Program-made: the position numbers and the translations under genes
Shown here: positions 34,429 through 43,519 of the stretch, piece after piece
Layout of the letters: each line of letters starts with the position of its first letter
Position numbering within the stretch: the stretch's first letter is position 1
Notes under the pieces: model-generated
The model's database searches: none
Told to the model about the DNA's origin: nothing
The model's input: only the letters and a program-made list of their open reading frames with translations
NCBI GenBank assembly: GCA_045641505.1
Contig: JAZUHB010000024.1
Span: 1-63,609 of the forward strand
Source of the DNA: JAZQNF01 sp045641505
Lineage (GTDB): Bacteria; Bacillota; Clostridia; Lachnospirales; Bianqueaceae
Direction: 5' to 3'
DNA: 63,609 nt

Positions 34429-35349
34429 ATGTCTGAAAAGAAACTGAACGAAGGCCTGTCCCGCACCCGCCGGGGACTCTTCTCCTTCTTCCGCGCCTCG
34501 GAGCTCGACGACGAGTTCTACGAGAGCCTGGAGGAGGAGCTGATCCTGGCGGACGTCGGCATGGATACGGCCCTGCGGCTCACGGAGGAGCTCCGGAAGG
34601 AAGTGTCCCGCGAGCATCTGAAGACCGTCGCCGAGGCGCGCGCGTTCTTCCGCGGGAAGATCGCCGAGCTCCTGTCCCGGGCGGAAGCGCCCGTCACCGA
34701 GGACGGCAAGGTCAACGTGATCATGGTGATCGGCGTGAACGGCGCCGGCAAGACCACGACCCTCGGCAAGCTCGCGGCCTACTTCAAGGCCCGGGGCCAC
34801 AAGGTCCGCGTGGCGGCGGCGGATACCTTCCGCGCGGCGGCCTCGGATCAGCTGGAGGCCTGGACCGAGCGGGCGGGCGTCGCCATTACCCGCCGTGACG
34901 AGGGGGCCGACCCGGGCGCCGTGCTCTACGACGCGCTGGCCGCCGCCCGCAAGGAGGGCGCCGACCTGATCCTGGTCGACACCGCGGGACGTCTGCACAA
35001 CAAGAAGAATCTGATGGACGAGCTGGGCAAGCTCTTCCGCATCCTCGCGAAGGAGCTGCCGGATGCGCACCGGGAGGTGCTCCTGGTCCTCGACGCGGCG
35101 ACGGGTCTGAACGCCCGCGCTCAGGCGGAGGTCTTTTCGGCCTCCGCGCCCATCACCGGCCTCGTGCTCACGAAGCTGGACGGCACCGCCAAGGGCGGCG
35201 TCGTGATCGGCATCAGCGATACCCTTTCCGTGCCGGTGAAGTTCATCGGCGTGGGCGAGGGGATCGACGACCTGCTCCCCTTCGACGCGCGGGCCTTCGC
35301 GGAGGCGCTCCTGCCCGACGCGGAGCCTGTCTCCGACGCGGAGCCGTAA
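34429..35349 (+). CDS. ftsY: Signal recognition particle receptor FtsY
   Basis: This 306-residue GTPase docks SRP-ribosome complexes at the membrane. It has a short N domain (about residues 1-95, no long acidic A domain), then the G domain with P-loop GVNGAGKT at 102-109, DTFRAAASDQLEAW, DTAGRLHNK and TKLDGTAKGG. The missing acidic extension is common in Gram-positives. It lies 6 bases after smc and ends with a terminator. Confidence 0.95.
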   Translation: MSEKKLNEGLSRTRRGLFSFFRASELDDEFYESLEEELILADVGMDTALRLTEELRKEVSREHLKTVAEARAFFRGKIAELLSRAEAPVTEDGKVNVIMVIGVNGAGKTTTLGKLAAYFKARGHKVRVAAADTFRAAASDQLEAWTERAGVAITRRDEGADPGAVLYDALAAARKEGADLILVDTAGRLHNKKNLMDELGKLFRILAKELPDAHREVLLVLDAATGLNARAQAEVFSASAPITGLVLTKLDGTAKGGVVIGISDTLSVPVKFIGVGEGIDDLLPFDARAFAEALLPDAEPVSDAEP

Positions 35350-35387
35350 AATATGGCCCCGGGCCCTGTAAACGAACTGTTGAATGA

Positions 35388-35427
35388 GCCGGAATCCTGC
35401 ACTGGCATGTGGGATTCCGGCTTTTTT
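35388..35427 (+). terminator. Terminator of the plsX-ftsY operon
   Basis: A perfect 10-bp stem (35388-35397 with 35412-35421), a 14-base loop and TTTTTT. Confidence 0.8.
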
Positions 35428-35535
35428 CCGCACTGGCGTGTTCTGTCCTTTCCGCACGTTTTCCGCTACTATTTCGTCACGATCACCCAAGGCCCGGAAG
35501 GCGCGGCTGCGGAAAACGAAAGAGAGGACAAAGTT

Positions 35536-36318
35536 ATGCCGAGAAAAGCAAGAGAACGCGGCGAGAGCCGCATCTATCACGTGGTGGTGCAGGGCGCCCG
35601 CGACAAGCGGATCTTCGGGACGGTGCAGGACAAGCTCAGCTACACCGACCGGCTGCTGGAGTACAGGACCCGCTTCGGAGTGGAGCTTTTCGCCTTCTGC
35701 ATCCTGGAGAACCACGCCCACCTGATTCTCCGCGAGAGCGAGTCCGCGGACGTGAGCGGCTTCATGCGCCGCCTGGGCATCAGCTACTCCCACAGCTACA
35801 GGAAGGCGCACGGCGCAGACGGGACCGAGGTCTACCGGGGCCGCTATCTCAGCGAGCCGCTGGAGCTCTGGCAGCTGCCGGGCGCGATCTCCTTCGTGGA
35901 GAGCGAGCCGGTGCGGCTGGGCCTCGCGGAGCGTCCGGAGGATTGGCCCTACGGCAGCGCCGGACGCCGCTCGGGAAAGGGCGCGGAGCTCTACGCCCTG
36001 CCGGAGGAGAAGAGCGCGGAGGAATCCATGGTGGCGGAGGAGGGACCGAAGCAGGCTTCTCCGCGGAAGCCCGCCGTTCTCCTCGAGGCCGCGGACCCGA
36101 AGTTCGGCCGCACCCACGAGGAGGCCCGCGAGGCGCTCATCCGCCGCTTCGGCGAGAACTACCGCCTCACGCTCTGCCGCATGGACCGGAGCGAAAAGGA
36201 GGCGCTCGTGCGGGAGCTTCGCTACGAGGACCGCTTTTCGATCCACCTGGTCTCGGCGGCCACCGGCTTCGGCCGCGGCGTCGTGCAGCGCGTCGGGAGG
36301 AATGCCGGGAGGAAATGA
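35536..36318 (+). CDS. REP-associated (RAYT/TnpA-REP type) Y1 transposase-like protein
   Basis: This 260-residue protein matches the Y1-transposase (IS200-like) domain. It begins MPRKARERGESRIYHVVVQG, has the HUH metal motif HAH (His60, His62 in ENHAHLIL), and further on a tyrosine-bearing helix ISYSHSYRK followed by VYRGRYLSEP, where the nucleophilic Tyr should be. A C-terminal helical region (about 190-260) may bind DNA. Single-copy genes of this type (RAYTs) move or maintain small palindromes rather than themselves. No IS ends flank it. GAGAGGAC precedes the ATG at 35536; the frame is open further upstream but crosses the ftsY terminator. Confidence 0.75.
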   Translation: MPRKARERGESRIYHVVVQGARDKRIFGTVQDKLSYTDRLLEYRTRFGVELFAFCILENHAHLILRESESADVSGFMRRLGISYSHSYRKAHGADGTEVYRGRYLSEPLELWQLPGAISFVESEPVRLGLAERPEDWPYGSAGRRSGKGAELYALPEEKSAEESMVAEEGPKQASPRKPAVLLEAADPKFGRTHEEAREALIRRFGENYRLTLCRMDRSEKEALVRELRYEDRFSIHLVSAATGFGRGVVQRVGRNAGRK

Positions 36319-36351
36319 GGCGGGCCGCGCGGCGCGGCGGAAAAAAGTCCG

Positions 36352-36380
36352 AAGGACCCGGATATCCGGGTCCTTTTCCT
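36352..36380 (+). terminator. Probable terminator after the transposase-like gene
   Basis: An 11-bp palindrome-like stem (36352-36362 with 36365-36375) is followed by the weak tract TTCCTTTG. Confidence 0.55.
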
Positions 36381-36390
36381 TTGTTTGCCC

Positions 36391-36440
36391 TTGCATTCGG
36401 CCGGCCGGAGTGTTATGATAACTAACGATTATGGTATAAT
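36391..36440 (+). promoter_or_regulatory. Tandem promoters for the decarboxylase operon
   Basis: TTGCAT (36391-36396) and TATGAT (36414-36419) form one promoter with a 17-base spacer. A consensus TATAAT at 36435-36440 with TGG in front gives a second, extended -10 promoter 21 bases on. Confidence 0.6.
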
Positions 36441-36472
36441 GCCTAATAGTTGGATTTAAGGAGGTATGCTAA

Positions 36473-36784
36473 ATGCTTGGAACTGCACTTACGACGGCTC
36501 AGACGGCGAACGTCGGACCGGGTACCGTGATCCTCATGGGCCTCGGCATCGTCTTCTTCGGACTGATCGTCATCATCGCGCTGATCTCCCTGATGAGCTG
36601 GCTCGTCCGGCTTGCCACGAAGGAGAAGCCCGTGAACAAGGCAAAGTCCAACGAAGAAAACGAAGCGGACTTTCCGGAGATCGCCAACAAGGACGAATTC
36701 GTGGCGGCTGTGTCCGCAGCCATCGCGGAGGACCTTGGTGAGGATATCTCCAAGCTTCGCATCGTTTCCATCCGCCGGATCTGA
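36473..36784 (+). CDS. OadG-like gamma/delta subunit of a sodium-pumping decarboxylase
   Basis: This 103-residue protein has a single N-terminal membrane helix (about residues 15-42, GTVILMGLGIVFFGLIVIIALISLM) and a charged, partly acidic cytoplasmic tail. That is the layout of OadG or MmdD, the small subunit that holds the carboxyltransferase to the membrane subunit. The C-terminal piece KDEFVAAVSAAIAEDLG is commonly seen in split systems. AAGGAGG precedes the ATG at 36473 by 8 bases. First gene of the operon. Confidence 0.85.
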   Translation: MLGTALTTAQTANVGPGTVILMGLGIVFFGLIVIIALISLMSWLVRLATKEKPVNKAKSNEENEADFPEIANKDEFVAAVSAAIAEDLGEDISKLRIVSIRRI

Positions 36785-36823
36785 TCATTGAAATAAACAA
36801 CCATCGAAAGGAAAAAACCAATC

Positions 36824-37168
36824 ATGAAGAAATATCGTGTGAACGTCAACGGAACCGACTATGAGATCACCCTCGAGGCCCTGAAGGACGGCGAGGATTT
36901 CGCGCCCAAGGCCGAGGCCCCCAAGGCCGCCGAAGCGCCCAAGGCCGCCGGCGACGGCGAGAAGATCGTCGCCCCCATGCCCGGCAACATCCTGAAGGTC
37001 AACGTGAAGAACGGCGACGCGGTCAAGGCCGGCGACGTGCTGTTCGTCCTCGAGGCCATGAAGATGGAGAACGAGATCCAGGCGTCCGTCTCCGGTAAGG
37101 TCAGCGGCGTGAGCATCGCCTCCGGCGCCACCGTGAAGACCGGCGACGTGCTCTGCGTCATCGCGTAA
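36824..37168 (+). CDS. Biotin carboxyl carrier protein of the decarboxylase
   Basis: This 114-residue protein is the mobile biotin carrier of the complex. The N-terminal 28 residues form a strand-rich docking piece (KKYRVNVNGTDYEI). A short Ala/Pro/Lys linker of repeated EAPKAA follows, then a biotinyl domain with the EAMKMEN motif, in which Lys80 is biotinylated. It moves carbon dioxide from the carboxyltransferase to the membrane beta subunit. It is free-standing here, as in methylmalonyl-CoA or glutaconyl-CoA decarboxylases, rather than fused to the alpha subunit. Confidence 0.92.
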   Translation: MKKYRVNVNGTDYEITLEALKDGEDFAPKAEAPKAAEAPKAAGDGEKIVAPMPGNILKVNVKNGDAVKAGDVLFVLEAMKMENEIQASVSGKVSGVSIASGATVKTGDVLCVIA

Positions 37169-37207
37169 ACGCCCTGCCGGAAATCCACCTTCTGTTAGGA
37201 GTATAAA

Positions 37208-38491
37208 ATGGAAACTGTCATGAACTTTCTCCGGCAGACCGGTTTTTCGATGATCGCGGAGAACCCGCTCTGCCTGATTATGATCGCCGTATCGCTGGTG
37301 CTGATGTACCTGGCGATCAAGAAAGAATTCGAGCCGCTGCTGCTTCTGCCCATCGCGTTCGGCATGCTGCTCTCCAACCTGCCCGGCGCGGACATGTTCC
37401 ACGAGATCCTGTTCGCGGGCGGCCACATCCACTGGGATCTGTTCGGCGGCGCCCCTGTCACCGCTGAGTTCCTCGCGGAGATGGCGAACGCCGGCGTGTC
37501 CGAGGCGGTGCTCTCTTCCGTGGAAGTGGGCCAGACCGTGACCGCGGGCCTCATCGACCTGCTCTACCTCGGCGTCAAGCTGGGCATCTACCCCTGCCTG
37601 ATCTTCATGGGCGTCGGCGCGATGACCGACTTCGCCCCCCTGATCGCGAACCCCATCAGCCTGCTGCTCGGCGCCGCCGCTCAGCTCGGCATCTTCCTGG
37701 CCTACTTCATCGCCATCAAGATGGGCGTCATCTTCCCCGGCCTGATCGAGTTCCTGCCCACTGAGGCGGCCTCCATCGGCATCATCGGCGGCGCGGACGG
37801 CCCCACGGCCATCTTCGTCACCACCCGCCTCGCGCCTCATCTGCTCGGCCCCATCGCCGTCGCGGCCTATTCCTACATGGCGCTCGTGCCCGTCATCCAG
37901 CCGCCCATCATGCGCCTGCTCACCACCAAGAAGGAGCGGCAGATCGTGATGAAGCAGCTCCGCCCCGTCTCCAAGACCGAGAAGATCATCTTCCCGATCC
38001 TGGTCACTGTCTTCGTGGCGCTCCTGGTGCCCTCCGCGGCGCCCCTGATCGGCTCCCTGATGCTCGGCAACCTCGCCAAGGAGTGCGGCGTCACCGACCG
38101 GATCTCCAAGACCATGCAGAACGAGCTGATGAACATCGTCACCATCTTCCTCGGCATCTCCGTCGGCGCCACCGCCACGGCCGATACCTTCCTGCAGTGG
38201 AAGACCCTCGGCATCCTGCTGCTCGGCGTCCTGGCCTTCGCCTTCGGCACCGCCGGCGGGGTGCTGCTTGCCAAGTTCATGAACCTCTTCCTGCCCGAGG
38301 GCAAGAAGATCAATCCTCTGATCGGCTCCGCCGGTGTGTCCGCCGTTCCCATGGCCGCCCGTGTTTCCAACACCGAGGGCCAGAAGGCGAAGCCCGGCAA
38401 CTTCCTGCTGATGAACGCCATGGGCCCGAACGTGGCCGGCGTCATCGGCTCCGCCATCGCGGCCGGTGTCCTGATGGCGCTGTTCGGCTGA
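37208..38491 (+). CDS. Sodium-translocating decarboxylase beta subunit (OadB/MmdB/GcdB)
   Basis: This 427-residue membrane protein has about ten hydrophobic segments and the family's conserved regions GGADGPTAIFVTT, with the aspartate needed for sodium and decarboxylation, and NTEGQKAKPGNFLLMNAMGPNVAGVIGSA near the C-terminus. It decarboxylates carboxybiotin and exports sodium. It sits between the biotin carrier and the carboxyltransferase. Length is usual for the family. Confidence 0.95.
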   Translation: METVMNFLRQTGFSMIAENPLCLIMIAVSLVLMYLAIKKEFEPLLLLPIAFGMLLSNLPGADMFHEILFAGGHIHWDLFGGAPVTAEFLAEMANAGVSEAVLSSVEVGQTVTAGLIDLLYLGVKLGIYPCLIFMGVGAMTDFAPLIANPISLLLGAAAQLGIFLAYFIAIKMGVIFPGLIEFLPTEAASIGIIGGADGPTAIFVTTRLAPHLLGPIAVAAYSYMALVPVIQPPIMRLLTTKKERQIVMKQLRPVSKTEKIIFPILVTVFVALLVPSAAPLIGSLMLGNLAKECGVTDRISKTMQNELMNIVTIFLGISVGATATADTFLQWKTLGILLLGVLAFAFGTAGGVLLAKFMNLFLPEGKKINPLIGSAGVSAVPMAARVSNTEGQKAKPGNFLLMNAMGPNVAGVIGSAIAAGVLMALFG

Positions 38492-38516
38492 GTTTGAAAG
38501 AGAGGTATAATCCGAT

Positions 38517-39923
38517 ATGGCTAACAAACCTTTGATGATCACGGAGACCATTCTCCGTGACGCGCATCAGTCCCAGGCGGCGACCCGCATGACCATCGAG
38601 GACATGCTGCCCGCGCTGGAGCGGCTGGACAAGATGGGCTACTGGTCCGTCGAGTGCTGGGGCGGCGCCACCTTCGACAGCTGCATGCGTTTCCTGAACG
38701 AGGATCCCTGGGAGCGCCTGCGCACCCTGCGCAAGGCCATGCCCAACACCAAGCTGCAGATGCTGCTCCGCGGCCAGAACCTGCTGGGCTACAAGCACTA
38801 CGCCGACGACGTGGTCGAGGAGTTCTGCAAGAAGTCCATCGAGAACGGTATCGACGTCGTCCGCATCTTCGACGCGCTGAACGATCCCCGTAACCTCGAG
38901 GCTGCGTTCAAGGCCGTCAACTACTACGGCGGCTGGGTCGAGGGCTGCATGTCCTACACCCAGAGCCCGGTCCACAACGAGGACTACTTCGTCCGCATCG
39001 CCTGCCAGCTCCGCGACATGGGCGCCAAGTCCATCTGCATCAAGGACATGGCGAACCTGATCCTGCCCTACGACGCCGCCAAGCTGGTCAAGCGTCTGAA
39101 GAGCGAGCTGGGCGATGAGTGCCTGGTCCATCTGCACACCCACAACACCACCGGTACGGGCGACATGGTGTACCTGAAGGCCGCCGAGGCCGGCGTCGAC
39201 ATCATCGACACCGCGCTCTCTCCCATGGCCAACGGCACCTCCCAGCCCTCCACCGAGGCCATCGTCGCCACCCTCAAGGGCACCGACCGCGACACCGGTC
39301 TGGACCTGGAGAAGCTGGCCGACGTCGCCGGTCACTTCCGCGGCGTTGCCAAGCGCCTGCAGGACGCCGGCATCCTGGATCCCAAGGTGCTCCGCTCCGA
39401 CGGCAAGACCCTCATCTATCAGGTGCCCGGCGGCATGCTTTCCAACATGCTCAAGCAGCTGAAGGAAATGGGCGCCGAGGACAAGTTCGACGAGGTGCTG
39501 GCGGAGGTCCCCCGCGTCCGCGAGGACTTCGGTTATCCCCCGCTGGTCACTCCCTCCTCTCAGATCGTCGGCACGCAGGCCGTGCTGAACGTCGTTCTGG
39601 GTGAGCGCTACAAGCAGTTCACCAAGGAGAGCAAGGGCATCCTTCACGGCGACTACGGCACCCTGCCCGGCAAGGTGAACGAGGAAGTCCGCAAGAAGGC
39701 GCTGGGCGTCGATGCCGAGGGCAAGGTGGACTACATCACCTGCCGTCCCGCGGATCTGCTCCAGCCCGAGCTCGGGAAGATGAAGGCCGAGATCGGCGAC
39801 AAGGCGAAGAGCATGGAAGACGTGCTGAGCTACGCCCTGTTCCCGCAGGTCGCGCCGAAGTTCTTCGAGCAGCGCGACAAGAAGCCCGAGGACGAGGTCC
39901 GGAAGATCTACGTGCAGTACTGA
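38517..39923 (+). CDS. Carboxyltransferase (oxaloacetate decarboxylase alpha type) without biotin domain
   Basis: This 468-residue enzyme begins ITETILRDAHQSQAATRM, the carboxyltransferase (5S/PycB/OadA) fold. Metal and substrate residues are visible in LRDAHQS, the central CIKDMANLI and HLHTHNTTG. The match to oxaloacetate/pyruvate-type enzymes is better than to the acyl-CoA type, so the complex probably decarboxylates oxaloacetate and pumps sodium. It ends after the conserved C-terminal helical domain, without the biotin domain found in many OadA proteins; the separate carrier upstream supplies it. It could also act with a biotin carboxylase elsewhere as pyruvate carboxylase subunit B. Confidence 0.9.
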   Translation: MANKPLMITETILRDAHQSQAATRMTIEDMLPALERLDKMGYWSVECWGGATFDSCMRFLNEDPWERLRTLRKAMPNTKLQMLLRGQNLLGYKHYADDVVEEFCKKSIENGIDVVRIFDALNDPRNLEAAFKAVNYYGGWVEGCMSYTQSPVHNEDYFVRIACQLRDMGAKSICIKDMANLILPYDAAKLVKRLKSELGDECLVHLHTHNTTGTGDMVYLKAAEAGVDIIDTALSPMANGTSQPSTEAIVATLKGTDRDTGLDLEKLADVAGHFRGVAKRLQDAGILDPKVLRSDGKTLIYQVPGGMLSNMLKQLKEMGAEDKFDEVLAEVPRVREDFGYPPLVTPSSQIVGTQAVLNVVLGERYKQFTKESKGILHGDYGTLPGKVNEEVRKKALGVDAEGKVDYITCRPADLLQPELGKMKAEIGDKAKSMEDVLSYALFPQVAPKFFEQRDKKPEDEVRKIYVQY

Positions 39924-39957
39924 GATGACAGGCTGCGCGGAATAAAAGAATAAAAGT

Positions 39958-39995
39958 AAGCCGGGCCTCTGTGACGGGGTCCGGCTTGTTTTTTT
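39958..39995. terminator. Bidirectional terminator between oadA-like gene and tmcAL
   Basis: A 10-bp stem (39958-39967 with 39978-39987, one wobble) is followed on the plus strand by GTTTTTTT; the minus-strand side is also T-rich. Confidence 0.75.
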
Positions 39996-39999
39996 CGAA

Positions 40000-41244
40000 T
40001 CAAATGATGACGAGCGGCGCGCGGTATTCGAAGCCGCGGCCCCGCGCCGACGGATCGGGCAGCGCGCTGAGATAGAGGTCGGTGAAGCGGACCTCGGCGG
40101 CGAGACCCGCGCGGGCGGCGCCGGAGAGGCCGGAGCCCTCCTCGAGCGCCCGGGAGACCGAGGTCACCACGGGCAGCTTCGCCTTCCGGCAGAGCTCGCC
40201 CAGAAGCGCCTCCTTTTCCTTCCGGAAGCCCAGAACCCGGAGATACCCGGGGCCCTCCGCGAAGCCCATGCGTTCGCGCGCGTCCTCCGTGAGCCCGAGG
40301 AGCGCGTAGAGGAGAACGCGGCGGAGTCTCGCGTCCGGGTAGCGCTTCGTGGCGAGGCGGCCAAGGAGCTCCTCCCAGCCGGGATAGTCCCCGGCCTCGC
40401 GGAGGATCCGGTGCTCGAGTCCCTCGGCCACGCCGGGGATTTTGCGGAGTTCCTCCTCGCCGAGGGCGGTCAGCGCGTGATGGAGCGGCGCGGAGAACGC
40501 TTCGGCGCGGACCGGCGCGAGGCCCAGACGGACGGCCTCGGACCAGGAAAGGGTGCATTCCTCCGGCAGAAGCGGGGCGAGATCCGCGCCCTGCCGGCTC
40601 GCCTCGCGCAGCGCGGAGGCGGAGCAGAAGCCGCCGGACGCGAGCTCCTTCTCTCCATGACCGGCGCCCCGGCGGATCACGGGGAAGGCCTCGAGCGGCT
40701 GCGCCAGCTTCAGGTTTTCCTTCATGTATTCGAGCGCGAGGATCGCGTTCGGCTTCGCCAGCGCCTCGGCTGCCTCGGCCGGCAAAGTTCCGGGCAGAAG
40801 CTCGCGCAGCGCCTCGAAGCGGGCGCGGGCAAAGCTCTCGCACTCGGGGAGAAGGCGGCGGAGCGCTTCCTCGAAGCGTCCGTCCGGCGACGCCAGAAGC
40901 TCGGCGGCGGGCCGCAGGGCCGGCAGCGCCGCTTCCTCCGTGCCGAAGGAGAAGGAGGAGACGAGGCCGGAGGCCTCCATGAGGGCCACGGCGCCCCGCG
41001 CGAAATCCGCCGCGCCCGTGGCCGCGAAGACGGTCGGAAGTTCGATCACGAGATCCGCGCCGCCCTCGAGTGCCATCCTCGCGCGGACCCATTTGTCCGC
41101 GATCGCCGCTTCGCCGCGCTCGGTGAAATTGCCGCTCATGAAGCAGACCGCGTCCGGGTCGCCGGAGAGGCGGCGGGCCTCCGCGAGCTGCCAGCGGTGC
41201 CCCTCGTGGAAGGGATCGTATTCGCAAATGATTCCGACGGCCAT
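40000..41244 (-). CDS. tmcAL: tRNA(Met) cytidine acetate ligase TmcAL (YlbM)
   Basis: This 414-residue enzyme uses acetate and ATP to acetylate the wobble cytidine of elongator tRNA-Met. The nucleotidyltransferase start GIICEYDPFHEGH has the H-x-G-H motif at the expected place, followed by MSGNFTERGE and the ADLVIELPTVFA region, hallmarks of the YlbM family. AAGGAGGAC precedes the ATG at 41244. It stands alone, divergent from groES. The family's function is established in Bacillus subtilis; transfer here is by similarity from memory. Confidence 0.9.
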   Translation of the reverse strand: MAVGIICEYDPFHEGHRWQLAEARRLSGDPDAVCFMSGNFTERGEAAIADKWVRARMALEGGADLVIELPTVFAATGAADFARGAVALMEASGLVSSFSFGTEEAALPALRPAAELLASPDGRFEEALRRLLPECESFARARFEALRELLPGTLPAEAAEALAKPNAILALEYMKENLKLAQPLEAFPVIRRGAGHGEKELASGGFCSASALREASRQGADLAPLLPEECTLSWSEAVRLGLAPVRAEAFSAPLHHALTALGEEELRKIPGVAEGLEHRILREAGDYPGWEELLGRLATKRYPDARLRRVLLYALLGLTEDARERMGFAEGPGYLRVLGFRKEKEALLGELCRKAKLPVVTSVSRALEEGSGLSGAARAGLAAEVRFTDLYLSALPDPSARGRGFEYRAPLVII

Positions 41245-41368
41245 GGCGTCCTCCTTCTTTTTTCTTCAATTATATTTTCGTTCGGCGTTTTCGTCAATCG
41301 GGGCGGCGCGGGCGCAGCAGTCGCAACAGGAGGCCGTCGGCGCGGGCGCAAAATCTTTCATTTTCCTC

Positions 41369-41397
41369 TTGCCAAAACGGGCAGTTTGCGATACACT
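41369..41397 (+). promoter_or_regulatory. groESL promoter
   Basis: TTGCCA at 41369-41374 and TACACT at 41392-41397 with a 17-base spacer, directly before the CIRCE element. Confidence 0.7.
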
Positions 41398-41409
41398 GTT
41401 GAATGTTGG

Positions 41410-41436
41410 TTAGCACTCAAAGAAAAAGAGTGCTAA
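41410..41436 (+). promoter_or_regulatory. CIRCE operator (HrcA binding site)
   Basis: The inverted repeat TTAGCACTC-N9-GAGTGCTAA matches the CIRCE consensus at every position. It lies at the start of the groESL transcript, so HrcA should repress the operon until heat or misfolding stress. Confidence 0.97.
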
Positions 41437-41467
41437 CAAGACCGAAACACTTCAAGGAGGCAATATC

Positions 41468-41752
41468 ATGAAATTAATTCCTTTGGGAGATAAAGTCGTG
41501 GTGAAGCAGATCGCGGCCGAGGAGACCACCAAGGGCGGCCTGATCCTCACCGAGAGCGCCAAGGAAAAGCCCCAGCAGGCCGAAGTCATCGCCGTGGGCC
41601 CCGGCGGCATCATCGACGGCAAAGAGATCAAAATGGAAGTCAAGGTCGGCCAGCAGGTCGTCTATTCCAAATACGCCGGCACCCAGGTCAAGCTGGAAGG
41701 CGAAGAGTACACCATCGTCAAGCAGAGCGACATTCTCGCCATCGTCGAGTGA
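41468..41752 (+). CDS. groES: Co-chaperonin GroES
   Basis: This 94-residue protein caps the GroEL ring. It starts MKLIPLGDKVVVKQ, has the mobile loop EETTKGGLIL that contacts GroEL, and the roof-loop and YSKYAGTQVKLEGEEY C-terminal strands. AAGGAGG precedes the ATG. It is under CIRCE control and precedes groEL. Confidence 0.97.
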   Translation: MKLIPLGDKVVVKQIAAEETTKGGLILTESAKEKPQQAEVIAVGPGGIIDGKEIKMEVKVGQQVVYSKYAGTQVKLEGEEYTIVKQSDILAIVE

Positions 41753-41785
41753 GCCCGCATATCATATTTCCGGAGGTAAGTGAAG

Positions 41786-43411
<1,626 letters not shown>

Positions 43412-43424
43412 GCCGAAACGAAGC

Positions 43425-43459
43425 AGAGCCGGGTCCCCGAAAGGATCCGGCTCTTTTTT
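43425..43459 (+). terminator. groESL terminator
   Basis: A 12-bp stem (43425-43436 with 43443-43454, one wobble) runs into TTTTTT. Confidence 0.85.
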
Positions 43460-43519
43460 GTGCTTGAAATTCGGCGCTTTCGGCTGTATATTGGAAGGCG
43501 AGATTTTTTTGGAGGCAAC

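Noticed and set aside
35536..36318. Complete insertion sequence
   Set aside because: No flanking repeats or second open frame; the protein fits the single-copy RAYT type.
30286..36396. A 2036-codon open frame antisense to rnc-smc-ftsY
   Set aside because: It lacks a ribosome site and family motifs, has an extreme Leu/Ala/Gly/Glu composition, and mirrors real genes; GC-rich coding DNA often leaves such antisense frames open.
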